Both the position numbers and the translations under genes were made by a program. A model generated the notes under the pieces. The model ran no database searches. It was given only the letters and a program-made list of their open reading frames with translations, and was not told the DNA's origin. From Phytophthora quininea (lineage: Eukaryota > Oomycota > Peronosporomycetes > Peronosporales > Peronosporaceae), in assembly GCA_011947345.1 (NCBI GenBank), contig JAAVTG010000542.1, forward strand, positions 124,001 to 188,000: DNA of 64,000 nt, read 5' to 3'. The stretch's first letter is position 1. Every line of letters starts with the position of its first letter. Positions 31,307 through 42,541 of this stretch are shown here, one piece after another.

Positions 31307-33130
31307 TTATCTTGTCAAACAGTCATTACACTTGCACTTGAAGCCCTTGTCGTTCCCGTAATTGACGGTTATCTCGGTCCCTGGTTCGACGCCAAGCTTC
31401 AATATGACAATGACCTTCACGGCCCGGTGGTTCCGCATTTCCACAAACAGGGCATTCGGTCTGCAGGCGTGGTTGATGAATCGAGTAATAGTGCCGCACC
31501 CCACTGCCTCCACGTAGACGTACTTCTTCGTGGTTGACTTGGTCGTGTAAAACAACGTGTAGCCGCTGTTGTACTTCATCGTCTGCTCTGGCTGCCCCTC
31601 CACTAGAGCGTCATAGGCGCAAAGCTGTCCAGCATATTCCCCAACCATGTCGCCCGCCTCGAGTTTAGTGGTAGTGTACACACCGATTCCAGTGATAGGC
31701 GTCTTAAACAATCGCAGTGTCGTCAGCACCTTGGGTGCATTGCTGCACTCCGCCTTCAGGTTGCAGGTGTCTTCAGTGCAAAATACAGCGGATACAGCAT
31801 TATGACAGACGTCACGGAAGCAATCTCCAATGCAAGAGCAACAACCAAAATCTCCGACATCCGGAAATGCTAGACCCTCCGGGATGCGGCACTCCGAGAT
31901 AATGTCTACCTCGTGTTCTGGCCACTGTACGCTTCCGCCGAGACGAACAAACTGCTTAGCATTGTTGGGGTCGACGTACAGGGGCGAGCCTCGCGTAGTG
32001 CTTGCAAGCGCGCTGCCACGCTAGGAGCTCGGATAAACGCCTTTAGGTTCTTGGCCTTAATGTTTTTCGCATGATAGAGATTCTTCGTATCACGAACGGG
32101 TGCGCGCTTGTCTTGGTATGATTTTTTCTAGACTTGCTCACATGCCAATCTCCAGCTCGGTTTTTCCGTTGATGGCGAATCTTGTCTCGCTGGGCATGCG
32201 TTGGAATAGCCATAAACTCCGCGTGGGCAGCCACGATCTCTTCTTCGGTCGGGTCGCAGATGACATTGGAAGGTGGGGCAGTTGGTTCTTCGGTGAGCAC
32301 CAAACGCTCGCTCGCAACAGCACTGCCTTGATGTCCTGCATCCGAATCGCCCGAATCTGGACCGCATAAGTTGATCACTGCTATGCTGGGGCGAGAAGAA
32401 AGGTCTTTGCTCATTGACATGGTGTCTGGCGTCGTTCGGCGACTTGATTCATCTGAAATCGTCAACTGCTCGCTCGTACCTACGCCATCTTCACGTCCTG
32501 CATCCGATTCACTCAGATCACCACTGGACAAGTCAATCACGGTAGTGCTGGGCAAAGAAGACGGCTTCGCGGTGGTACTAGTTGAAGGTGGCGATTCGCC
32601 CCCACTCATTGTCCTCTCATCATCACGTTGGTTAATTTCCTCGCTCGAACCACGTCTCAGGGCCCTAACAGCTTCGATGGAGTCAGCAACTACATGGCGG
32701 AGCTCGTCGGCGAGAACGCTGGCCCTCGTAGGGCCATCCACAGTGCCATCGACCATTGTGTACGTGCGCAGCTTTCGCCAGAGCGCATACGGGTGCTTGA
32801 AGCGGTTGCCGAACCAGTCGTACACCAACTTCACGAGGTTCGTCAACGGGAGGGGCTCCTCAGTGTCCAGGTGCACGGGAATTCACTGTCTTCGTGCTGA
32901 GCTATGCGAAGTACTCGGGCCTGTCTAAGGCCCCTCTTGTCTCCACTTACAAAGGCTCGCGAGCAGTACTCAATGATGTCGCCCGCATAGAGAGACGCCG
33001 GCGGCAGCTCGTGACGGCTCAGCCCCACCATTTCCTCGGAGACAGCGCTGCAGCAAACCGCGTCTTCCAGAGGCCCCGTATCTAAATGACTGCCTACTGC
33101 AGGCCGGGCGACGAGGGTCTGCGACTTCAT
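31307..33130 (-). pseudogene. SET-domain (lysine methyltransferase-like) gene, two frameshifts
   Basis: The ATG at 33130 starts MKSQTLVARPAVGSHLDTGP. A shift near 32880 leads into VHLDTEEPLPLTNLVKLVYD, then an acidic Ser-rich linker with two similar repeats (TVIDLSSGDLSESDAG and AVINLCGPDSGDSDAG) and a lysine-rich end at 32043. After another shift near 31990 come a cysteine-rich pre-SET (CCSCIGDCFRDVC, CTEDTC) and a full SET domain: GIGVYTTTKLEAGDMVGEYA, TRFINHACRPNA (the NHxC box), TEITVNY, and post-SET CKCNDC. SET enzymes methylate lysine using S-adenosylmethionine, classically histone H3. The repeated IDLSSGDLSESD-like motif resembles a SUMO-interacting motif. It lies inside the same insertion as the MULE transposase. 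Confidence 0.75.
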
Positions 33131-33281
33131 TGCGGGACGAGCGATTATGTCCTTTTCTAGCGCAATTGTACAGTGGACGGCGGCCAGTTATAGAGGGGAC
33201 AGTGCCGCCCTGTCGCTCCGTTGATGTGCTGGGGGACAGTTCTGTGTGCTATTCAGGCGGGTATCTGTAATCTTAATATTT

Positions 33282-33296
33282 CCTCAGGAAGGACGA
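33282..33296. repeat. Right target-site duplication of the insertion in the LINE
   Basis: CCTCAGGAAGGACGA, the partner of 28744-28759, one base shorter. LINE coding resumes directly to its right (minus strand: WYEAGLFP then SSFLEADIF across the repaired join). Confidence 0.7.
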
Positions 33297-35285
33297 AGGA
33301 AAAGGCCTGCTTCATACCACAGGTTAAACAAGACAGTGAGAATTGGAACAAGCTGCTCCTCGTAATCCCTGTACCATCCGTTTCCAAGCCTATCAGGTCC
33401 AGCAGCCTTCCCCGCTTGCATGCCCGGAGTGCCGTTCGCACCACTAGCTCCGTGATGACGTCTGCCGTTGCAGCTTGCTCAGGTGTGGGATTCTCTGCAT
33501 GTGCTGTCCACGCCATCACCTCTTCAATGGCTTGTGTATCCGCAGCTTGCTGTTGTAGAATAGGTGTCCAGGCATCGGCCAAAATGCCTGCCTTGTCGTG
33601 GACTCCACGATTGGGAGCTCCATCTATTGGGTCCAGCTTGTGAATCGTGTTGTCACCGAATTTAGTGGAAACCCGCCTAAAAACTTGCTTTGTCGTCTTC
33701 CCCGTCCAATGGGTTGCATCTTGGTATAATTGTTGCTGTCGCACAGCAACTTTCGCTCTCTTGCAGTCACTAATGGCTCGTCGTAAGCGTGCTGCACGCG
33801 TTGGGCCTGCCATGTCCTCAAGGGAGAGACCGTCCATAAGATCAGTAACCGTGTCTACCGTGGCCGGCCTTCCTCGCTGTTCTTCGTGCAGTCGATGTTG
33901 CTGTCGAAGAAGTCTAGTTAGTTTCTGCTTGAGAGTGCCGCGCAACGAGCGTTTACGTGATCGGATGCAGAGTCGAGTCCTCCTGGCTATCTCGCTCTTC
34001 AGTTGTTCCCATTTGACGGCAGTGTCTTCCGCTGTCGCCTCTGGACGACGTAAAGCTTCTTGAAACTCTTGTAACAGCTGAATCGTGATTTGTTTGACAT
34101 CCTCAGCCGCGAATGTTGGAGCTGGATGAATTCTAGCTGGCCGACATATACAGATGGGATCATCCGGTGCATGTAAATGCACTTTGGCTGCGTGATGATC
34201 CGCTGGCGCCCCCACTAGTACTTTATTCCAAGCTGCAACCCATTTCAGGGTATCCACCGATACATACCATTTGTCCAAGCGAGATGACGCCTCACCTTTT
34301 CCTGGTATAATGTAATGGTAAGTATGGGTCTCATGGTGATGTATCGCTAAATCATCTTGCGTCCAATGTGATGGTCTGGCAATTGCTACTGGGTCGAGTA
34401 ACCCCTACTGGTCCAGTAGTTCCCGCAGATGTGGAGAGTCGTGACCTGCAGCACTGTGGTGATACGTACGATCTGCCTGGTCGTCGAGTGTACAGTTGAA
34501 ATCTCCTCCGACCAAGACCAAAGCGTCCTTGGGTAAGTCGATCGCCTGGAGACTTTTGTAGAATGCCTCTCGCTCTGCATATAAATGCGGTGCATACACA
34601 TTGCATACTACCGCTTGTTTTCCAGCTAAATACCCTTGCACCGCCATGAAGTGCGCTGTCCAGTGCTCCTGGAGGACCGGAGTCGCATTTTTAAACGATC
34701 CATATGGGTCTATGAGTACAACTACCCCGCCTTTCGTGCTGTTGGAAGGCGACCAAAATGAGAGCTGCTGTTGTCCTGGGCCCTGTCGGAATCCCCACCT
34801 AGTTGCAAACAGTTTCTCGTATTTTAGCACCTCTTTGCGGTCACATGTGTTTCCTGAAGCAGCGACACATCTGATCTGCCATGTTGATCCGTGGCTCCGA
34901 AGGTCCCGAACCAAATATTTCTGTCCTGTTCGGTGGCCCCCAAGCCGTTTACATTCTGCGTTATGAAGCCAAAAGTCTGCTCAGTGGAAATGGTGCTGCC
35001 AGCTCCTCCATATTGTTCAGCCTCCCGTTCTGCTTCTTGCCTGCTCCGTGTTCTAGCCTTCTTGTCGTCATAAAATATTTTCTCTAAATGTTTCTGTTTG
35101 TCGTCACCTGTGACTACGTCATAGTAGGTTGTCAGCGCGCGTGATGTAGTTATGCGTGGTCGCTGTCGTCTGTCCCCCACTATTGCGTTGGTGATCGCAC
35201 CGTTCTTGCATTCCTGGTCTGGGAGTTTTCGCTGTTCCATGAGTTTTAGTTTCTGTGGAGGCTGCTCCCCGTACAGATTTTCCAA
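33282..35285 (-). pseudogene. LINE ORF2, 5' part: AP-type endonuclease and start of reverse transcriptase
   Basis: From 35285 downward: a basic N-terminus, then TFGFITQNVNGLGATEQDRN and DVSLLQETHV (endonuclease motifs I and II). After a shift near 34900 come KGGVVVLIDPYG, VCNVYAPHLYAE and the catalytic VGGDFNCTLDDQADR (34405-34914). The same frame continues past TAG 34405-34407 into SRLDKWYVS (endonuclease SRxD motif), followed by a long helical linker, and reaches LIGLETDGTG and the NLWYEAGLFP start of the RT domain, where the insertion at 33281 cuts it. AP endonuclease nicks the target DNA to prime reverse transcription. Confidence 0.8.
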
Positions 35286-35744
35286 GCATCGAGGTGCCTT
35301 TATTTCCGATTCTCCGACTGTAGGTCGGAGCCCTCGGCCGCACTGTGTTCATACCACGCGTGACCACCAGCGGGAGCCAATGTGGCTGCACTCCAGTCGT
35401 TATGAGCAATGATATTTAGACAAAGCGTGCGCATGAAAGCAAACTCCTTGTACCATGTTGCCCTCGCTCCGTCCGGAGTCCTCCCCATAAGGGTGGCAGC
35501 CCAATCCCCGATGATGTATGGAATGACGTGAAGTGTATGAACCATTCTTGCTCCGAGAGTTCTGTAGGTTTTAGGCTACACGTATCAGCGCTAATCCATT
35601 GTTCCAGTTGCTTCCAGCGTTCCGATGAGCGCGCCCGAGCCTCCGCCGTGAGATGATGTATCGACGTGTCTGGATATTCCGCTATCCAAGTGAGGCAATA
35701 ATTTTGAGTGGAAGTCGGTACATTCGCATCTGCTGCAATCCGTC

Positions 35745-38700
35745 TTAAAGCAGCCACTTGTTCATTGTATGCTTCGCAGGCCCCCATCTGAGTAAGCAGT
35801 CAAGCGGCCAGCGTTTAGCCTCCTTCTCAGGATATGGAAGAAATGCGAAAAAATGCCGTAGTGCCAGTGGATTTGTGAGCAACCACTCCCTGATACTCGT
35901 AGGTTTGCAATTACGACGTTTTGTCGGCGGAATATTCAACTCCTCCCGATAAAGAGAGCACCATTGGGCAAAGGCCTTCTCGTTGGCGGCGGGTACTAAA
36001 TCGTTCAGCGGCACGTCTACATTGTCTAACGGTTTGCCCAATGGCCCTCGGAGGACTCGAAAGTAAGTGTTTGCTACCAGAGCCCCAGTGGCGGGGCGAG
36101 CCTGCCGTAAAGGTAATTCAGCTACTGACGAGTCCTCTCCGTTATCGCGCTGTAAACTTGCTGCATAATCGTCAATTCCGTAAGCTGCGTGGATGTAGCT
36201 TTCTTCGAGTGGCAACGCAGTTGACCAGTCTATCTTAACATCAGTTTGGTCCAGCAGAGGTAATCCAAGTCTCGCATGCACTAAGTCGAGACGGTCTCGC
36301 ATTTCTAAGCGCTTGTGCATGAGGCCGTTAATTTCTGGCGTATTTGCCAATTGATTTGTTGTCCGCAAGTCCACGCTAGCTTCGGTAGGAGTCATATCAT
36401 TAATTGACTCCTTCCAGTGGTACATGTCTGAGATTCTGGAGGCAAACTTGGCGTCTCCTTCAGCTCTCCATTGGAGAAAAATTTCGCCGTGGCTGACACC
36501 AGAAAAATGATGGTCATGGTGCCGTAGGACGAGGAAGGTTGGGAGCACATGAAGGTGCCAGCACGCCTCCAGATAATCTCTCGCAGTTCTGTCCGGTAAT
36601 GCTTCAACATATCCACTTTCGTGGTCCGTGCCGTTGGGTCTGCGGAAGTTTTTGTAAGCATATCGCTGCACATGAGCGTCATTGGACGCGTTGGCGTCAA
36701 ATACTAGTATCGGTTCACGTAGAAACTGCGCCATTGCGCGAAGTTCATTAGGACCAGCCCAGCATGAAGACGGAACCTGTTCATCAACCGACCTCTCGCG
36801 CGCTTCATTGTAGTGACTGTATAAAGCAGCAGTTGCCGCCGCCTGTGTCGTATGCGGTGGACGTTTAGGGAAGAGGTTGCTGTATTCCTGAATGGGATCA
36901 ATCTGTCCAACTTCGACGTCCCGGCGGAGATTATTCATCATGAGTGAATATACTGACCTCTTGAGTTCCGTAGCATGTAACATGTTACTGGCACTGCTTT
37001 GTAGCCGTGGCGCTGCATGGTTAGTGGTAGATGCGTACAAGGCCAAAAACGCACATTGGCCATTGGCCGCTACTACCACTTCAGTGCCATTAAAGCTGTT
37101 CAGCCAGTGTCCGAGTTGGATAGGGAGATCGTTATCATCTTCCTCTGTGCCCATGTGTGGCTTCCCCACGGTTACTTCCTCTTGAGAGTCTGGGTTGAAA
37201 GGTACGAAATCCTCCTGAGAAACACTATGTTCCGGCACGCTCGGCAGCATACTTTTCGGGGAACCCTCGATCACAACGACTTTGCCGGCTTCCTTCTCCC
37301 TCAAGATATAGTTCGTCATACTGGTTTGCATTCCTTTGAGAGCACCCTGCTGCAGTCCAACCTTGCTATCGTGCTGCTTCTTCCGTTTAGAATGTTTGCT
37401 ACTATTGAGTATGCTAGTTCCCTGTTCGGCTGATGTCGATCCCGATGAGTCGATGGGGTTTCTGGCGTTGTCAGATTGAACTGCAATGTTAGGCCACTCC
37501 TTGTCTTCCGTAGATGTTGACGCTTCCATGTTGACATCATCCTTCTCCACAGCCCTCAACATGTCACTAGTGTCAGTGCAGACCGCCATACCCGCCACCT
37601 CAGGCATGGGTGAATCCGTCGTAGATAGGTTGACGGCATCGTCAGTGAACGCATACGGTGCGTCATCAGCGTCTGGATATGATCGTCTGGAGTCAGTCTC
37701 AAACTCCATGTTGTCATCTTCCTCGTCACTGTCAGAGTCTACAAGGGCTCCGTATCCGCCGAGCTCTTGGGTTCGTTGGAAATTTTCAAAGCATCTTGCT
37801 GCTTTGCCTGTACTCTTTGATGTATCCACCGACGATCCTCGTGCTTTATGTTTGCGAGAGCCCGTTGCTGTGTTACCCATCTTTGCAGCAGCGTTGGGAG
37901 TCTTCTTGGGGCCGGTAATTGTAGATGCCTTCGGAAGAGAGAGGTTGGCTCCATCACTGTCAGCAGCAGCGGGTAAGTTCGGATTTGACGTATCCCCACC
38001 TTGAACAGACTTGGGGTCTGAGCGCTGTCCATCTTTCTTGTTCTTTGCAGTCTTGGTGTAGAACCCATCCGCATCGGGCTGCTCTCTACTAGCAGTGCTC
38101 GCTGAGGTAGCGCTGCCGGTGGTGACTGCCACATGGTCCGATTTCGGTGGCACATTAGGCACTTTGATGCCTGGCATCAATGGAACCTCTACTGGCAGTA
38201 GTGGGGAGTGCGGAGAGTGAGGCTGCTGCTTTGTTGTGAGCATCTCCACCACCTCCGCCAGTGAGTTCAATCGAAAGTCAATCCACGATGCAGGCTTTAT
38301 TGAGGTGACCGGTCCATTAAAAATCCTGGTAGCGCGTGCTCGCATCGTCTCCACCTTAGCCGGAGCTAAAGTGCATCTCTTAGTGCCATGCCTTGGGTTA
38401 AGGCATCTTGCACAGGGCCGTCTCAGATTTTGTTGGAAGTGGTGAATGTCGACTACCGTGTCATCCAGTACAATTCGCGTCACCCCACGCAAACTAAGTG
38501 GGCATATAGCTTGAGCAAATCTAATTGTGTGGTATCGATTGTCGTAAATTTCAGTTTGGCTCGCTCTGGCATATTCAACATCGAGGACCTTGGCTTCTGA
38601 AACTGTGTAAATGCACGTGCTAGTGCAACCAGTCCCAGGCTGTCGCCGGCATAAATTCGGATTGCATACTGTAGTTCTAGTTGTGCTGCGTTGTAATGGC

Positions 38701-39625
38701 CTGTTCCCTCATCTTCCACCCGTCTAGTAGTATCCTGGAGAACAATGACCGCTTTTTGAAAGCGGAGATCCTTTACAAGCCATCTTGCCGCAGCCCGTTT
38801 TGAGTAGAAGGTAAATCGGAGCGTGTGTAATCCATCATAACTGAGCCTTTTGACATCGTTTTGCAAAGCGCGCATCATATCATGCCCAGTCCGTTTGTCT
38901 GTATTCGCTACAAACAGCTCCCGAAAAATGACAGCATGTGGGGTATTGCTTGCTAGCCTCACCGAAGCAGACAGTACCGCCGTGAGAGTGTAATTGAAGT
39001 TAGCTTCGTGCATGTCTTCAATCATGGCCCTGTGCTCGCTGATGAGAACTTCCTTGATGAAGTTCGGAGGGTGCGGAAGTTCTAGCTCTCCGTTCAGGTA
39101 TGCCAGGAAGATCAAGTTCTCCCTGTTCGTCCAAGCTCGGATACTCTTGTCACAGCTCGCCTTAGCCGGTGCTAGTGCTTCAGTTCGCATGGTCTTCAAG
39201 TCATCATGTAAGTCATCCGGTTCCGCCACCTCCCAATTTGTCATTAATGTTTGCATGAGCTGCTTGACATGGATAGGATTCCAAATGCCTTCCAGCATAT
39301 GGGATCCCCGTGCCACATCTTCAGTAATGTCCGCTGAAGGTGGTCGCCGAGCTCTGACTTTATCGCCCCAGGTCTCGTGAAGAAAGCTTGATTTCGAGTC
39401 ATGCCGCTCGCTCGTGTTGGAGGTATTTCCGTTCTCCTCAACCAGTTCTGATGTGCCGGACTTTTTATCGAAAAGTTGCGCCTCTCCAGGGGTATCTGCC
39501 GCTGGTCCTTCGCCTGCTGCGCCTCCCGCTGTCGAATGTCCAGGTCTCGCCGTCGCCGAGGGTGATCCACCTGTATTACCAGGTGGGCCCTTGTCTGGTG
39601 GGTCATGTCCCGGAGAAGCCTCCAT
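35745..39625 (-). pseudogene. LINE ORF1 with zinc knuckle and OTU-like cysteine protease domain
   Basis: Two overlapping frames joined by one shift near 38548. Frame 1 (38480-39625) begins MEASPGHDPPDKGPPGNTGG. Frame 2 (35745-38492) has a CCHC zinc knuckle (CARCLNPRHGTKRC), a long Ser/Asp-rich linker, then an OTU-like region: VVVAANGQCAFLALYAS (Cys box of the DGNCLF type), SCWAGPNELRAMAQFLREPI and LRHHDHHFSGVSHG (His box). OTU proteases remove ubiquitin or related tags. OTU domains have been reported in some non-LTR elements, but not in typical LINEs. The first Asp of the Cys box is Ala here. The ORF is nearly open over 3.9 kb, so the element is not very old. Confidence 0.75.
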
Positions 39626-39764
39626 GGTCTTCGCCGGGTTTGCACGTCGGTGGAGTAGTTGTGACCGCCTGCGCGTTGCCGTCTGTGCCGCTCACTCCTG
39701 AGCGACTGTTCCCCTACGGGGTATTTTTACGAGTGTCCCGTTGATTTTGGTATCCGTGCCATGG

Positions 39765-40023
39765 TAGTAGCCCAAACACCAGCCACGTAGTCCGAATCGT
39801 CGGCCTCAGCGAGCAGCACCGGCTTAAACAAGTTGGGCTGCTCGAGTTGTAGTGCCACGAAGTCGTTGGCCATCGCGACACCCTTCGAGTAGTTAGGGTG
39901 GTTTATGATGGCCAACACTCAGATTTGTTCGCCGTGCGAACTGACCGACACCCAGCGGATATCAGTCGTCACACAGTGCGAGATGCTGAGGACGTGCGTT
40001 GGAGAGATGAGCGTCCCGCCACA
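39765..40023 (-). pseudogene. GIP-J: middle part of a GIP-like gene between two LINE sequences
   Basis: The minus strand reads LCGGTLISPTHVLSISHCVT (His kept), DIRWVSVSSHGEQI, a TGA at 39919-39921, then LAIINHPNYSKGVAMANDFV, LQLEQPNLFKPVLLAEADDS and VAGVWATTM, where homology ends at the LINE 5' border (about 39765). On the other side the gene is cut at 40023, where a T/A-rich tract starts the second LINE fragment. It probably belongs with GIP-I (24680-24872). Together they cover most of one protein, minus the signal peptide and about 30 residues at the LINE insertion point. Confidence 0.65.
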
Positions 40024-41114
40024 CAAGTTTTTATTATTATTGTTATGGTATATTGAGTTGCTTCCGATTACTCGGTGAACACTATTATCCGTTCCACGTG
40101 GATATTTTTTTCCATGGCCTTCTACCTTCGCGTCTGAAGAGAACAATCGCGGCTGATGCTGTCCTCTTCACCAACCGTGCTCTGGTCTCCCTATCCGATG
40201 TTATCTGCAGGTCTTGGCAGTCCCTAAAGGTCCTCTGCTACCGTTTCTCTCAGTTGTTCGAACATCGTCGTTTGTTGATTTCAATAAGATCGTGTGATTG
40301 CGGCTAAGGCAGCACAGTGCTCATGAATTGAATCCGGTGTTATCTGGATCCTGTTAATCACTGGAAGGTGATTCTCCAGCAAGTTCCGGAGTTGATGCAT
40401 CATCCGATGGAAGACCTGGGGTGTCCTCGACAAAGGATTTATGAAACCTTGTCCAGTGTGATTTCTCTACGTGGATATCTACAGCCTGTAATTCATGATG
40501 TGATAGTACGAATGTGCTTTGGAGACCTCACAGTCGGTTCACGACAATACTTCCTCAGAGAACTAAATCCTACCACCCAAAACTGCGTTCGTCCGGAATG
40601 CCAGGATATCGAAACGGTAGAACACTGTTTTTCACGTGCCCGTCATTAGAACCAATGTGGAGCGAACTATGGAGCCGGTGGTCGACGTTCTTTTGCGTCG
40701 ATCTAAGCTGGAGGTTGCTACTCTTCCCAAGATTACAAGACCTCCGTAGGAACTGGAGAAGTGAACACAAAGAACTGATACTTCTGTGGAGGATCTACAC
40801 AGCGATTGTGTTTCATGCAACATGGCGGCTCAGGAACGACATTCATTTCCAGAAAACGACAGCTGAAGTGTCAATATTCTCAATCTGCTGAACTCGTTCA
40901 AGATGCACTACCAATTCCTCTACCAACACGCACATGAGCTTCATTGCAACCGCGCTACTGTGTTCTGCGTGCTGCAAAACCTGGTTTTGATCCTCCAGAA
41001 AACAAAATCCCGGAACCCATGCACCACATGTGGACGACACGAACGAAACTCTCACGGATAGATAGCTTATCACCTTAAGACGAGAAATCCGCTAAACAGT
41101 TAATCAATTCAATT
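40024..41114 (+). mobile_element. LINE 3' fragment (RT-associated zinc region)
   Basis: Plus-strand coding in two frames: WKVILQQVPELMHHPMEDLG, CFGDLTVGSRQYFLRELNPT and NCVRPECQDIETVEHCF (40368-40649). After a shift near 40640 come FTCPSLEPMWSELWSRWSTF and ILLWRIYTAIVFHATWRLRN (to 40891). C..C....ETVEHCFF.C followed by Trp-rich helices is the zinc-binding end of LINE ORF2 proteins. It is a different family from the long LINE. A tract TTTTTATTATTATTG at 40028-40042 marks its left border. It separates GIP-J (minus) from GIP-K (plus). Confidence 0.6.
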
Positions 41115-41712
41115 CCCCTCACAGCCTCACACAGCGTGACGTACGATATCCACTGGGCGTCGGTCGGCTCGTACTTCACAAATGGCACTCGAGACGGCGA
41201 GCAGATACGAGTGGTGTCCGTCATGAACTACCCAAACTACTTGGAGAACGTGAAATTTGCCGACGATTTCCTGCTACTGGAGCTGCCAAACCGAGTTCCT
41301 TTAAGCCTGTGAAGCTTGCTGCGGCCAACGATTCCGACATTGCGGTTGGGAAGTGGGCGACCTCAATGGGGTGGGGCAAGGAGGTTCGGCAAACAGCACG
41401 TTCGCCGACGAACTAAGGGGTGTCGACGTTCAGCTGGCGAGTAACGCGTCTTGTGCCAAGATCTTCAACATTGATGCAAGTATGGTGTGCGCTGGAGAAG
41501 CTTTGGGCCAGGACGCGTGTTTTGGGGACTCGGGCAGTCTGCTGGTTGTGAGCGCCGATAACTCCACGGAGGATGTCTTGGTCGGAGTGGTGAGCTGGGG
41601 CCCAGAAAATGCGTGTGCTAATAAAGGCGAGTTTGGCGTTTACCCTCGCGTGTCGAAGGCTCGTCGATGGATTGATTTCATCACGGGTGGTAACGGCACG
41701 TGCCTCAGCTGA
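41115..41712 (+). pseudogene. GIP-K: 5'-truncated trypsin-like gene
   Basis: The sequence begins abruptly with LTASHSVTYDIHWASVGSYF (the usual Cys after the catalytic His is Ser). It continues with NGTRDGEQIRVVSVMNYPNY and FADDFLLLELP (Asp kept). A frameshift near 41287 gives SFKPVKLAAANDSDIAVGKW and ATSMGWG. Another shift near 41380 gives the open end 41353-41712 with VCAGEALGQDACFGDSGSLL (Ser kept), stopping after GGNGTCLS. The first third, including the signal peptide, is missing, and the border with the LINE fragment is at about 41115. It belongs to the intact-triad subgroup with GIP-G and GIP-L. Confidence 0.7.
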
Positions 41713-42541
41713 GCAACGCCGAGCATTGCCGGAGTACAATGTCTGTTACTCGTGTATCGGCTGTCAACAGAAGACGTATTTTGCTGCTACACGTTTACCT
41801 AGGCCTTCTTGTAGAAGCCTCGTTTCCTTCGACAGTATTGCTAGTGCTGTTGTGCAGGTAATTTTATGTTAAGGCATGGTTACTTGATCCTTTTTGGCCA
41901 AAACTTTCGCTGCTTGCGATTTTGCTCGTGAATGACGTTCCCCGCTGTACTGCGAAGAATAGTTCAATGTCATGTTGAAGTGATAGCAGCTCTCGCTCTT
42001 TGTGTTTTCCTCGAATACCCGCTTCAGTGCATCAATGCGTATGTATGCTTCACTTGGCGTGATGATCTCCAGAAGTCTTGTCGAGAAATGCTATCTCATT
42101 CGCTGCGCTGATCCCAGTCGTATTGAAGTGCACGCTATGCCTGTCGAATGGTTGCAATTGATCTGTTTCTACGTGTCGATATTCCCGCCAACTCTTGCGA
42201 AGCCTTCTTGAGAAGTACGCTTCTATAGTACTGGTGCTTTAGTGTACCGTAATTAGTGCTGTCGTTATTGTATTAGCTGAGGAGCGTTTACCGACGGTAA
42301 GGATCGACTTGAAGAGCTGCAGCGTCGTGCAACTGGACAACCAAATAAGGTGATGATTCATCACTTGAGGAGAGAGACCTTCTAAGACTGCTAATTGTTT
42401 CCTGGGCTTTGTCAAGATTTGAATGATCGTCGGCATGTAACGTTATGGCGTCGCATCAACATTTCCGTACGCACAGGATTTCTACTACGAGGCAATAATA
42501 TCTGCGCTCCACACTTTCACTTTCGTGTCCACCTCGTCAAG
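41713..42541. other. Intergenic; no gene seen
   Basis: Short frames only. TCACTTTCGTG near 42518 is a weak initiator-like match upstream of the GIP-L ATG. Confidence 0.35.

Larger units (their letters stand above)
28761..33281. mobile_element. 4.5 kb insertion carrying MULE transposase and SET-domain gene
   Basis: This block separates two halves of one LINE reverse transcriptase and is flanked by a 15-16 bp direct repeat. It holds a MULE-type transposase on the plus strand and a SET-domain coding sequence on the minus strand, convergent, with about 430 bp between them. I see no long terminal inverted repeat at the two ends (left TACCATGCAA..., right ...CTTAATATTT), and the duplication is longer than the usual 8-11 bp of MULEs. 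The block could be a terminal-repeat-poor MULE carrying a cargo gene, or two nested insertions. Confidence 0.65.
24873..39764 (-). mobile_element. Long LINE (non-LTR retrotransposon) with OTU-like domain, interrupted by a 4.5 kb insertion
   Basis: About 10.4 kb of LINE sequence on the minus strand, excluding the internal insertion at 28761-33281. From 5' to 3': ORF1 with zinc knuckle and OTU-like protease domain (39625-35745), a linker in several frames (35787-35290), AP-type endonuclease (about 35000-34400), reverse transcriptase (about 33400-33282 and 28760-27850), connection region, a C-rich RT-associated zinc motif (near 26420), RNase H (about 25950-25420), then a 3' UTR to about 24873. 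Many frameshifts and a stop at 34405-34407 show it is dead. Both borders lie inside GIP sequence. Border positions are judged from where GIP homology ends. Confidence 0.8.

Noticed and set aside
32371..32928. 185-codon plus-strand ORF
   Set aside because: Antisense to the SET-gene linker; no recognisable feature.
28761..33281. Terminal inverted repeats of the MULE insertion
   Set aside because: I compared the two ends base by base and found no convincing inverted match, so the element class of the whole block is left open.
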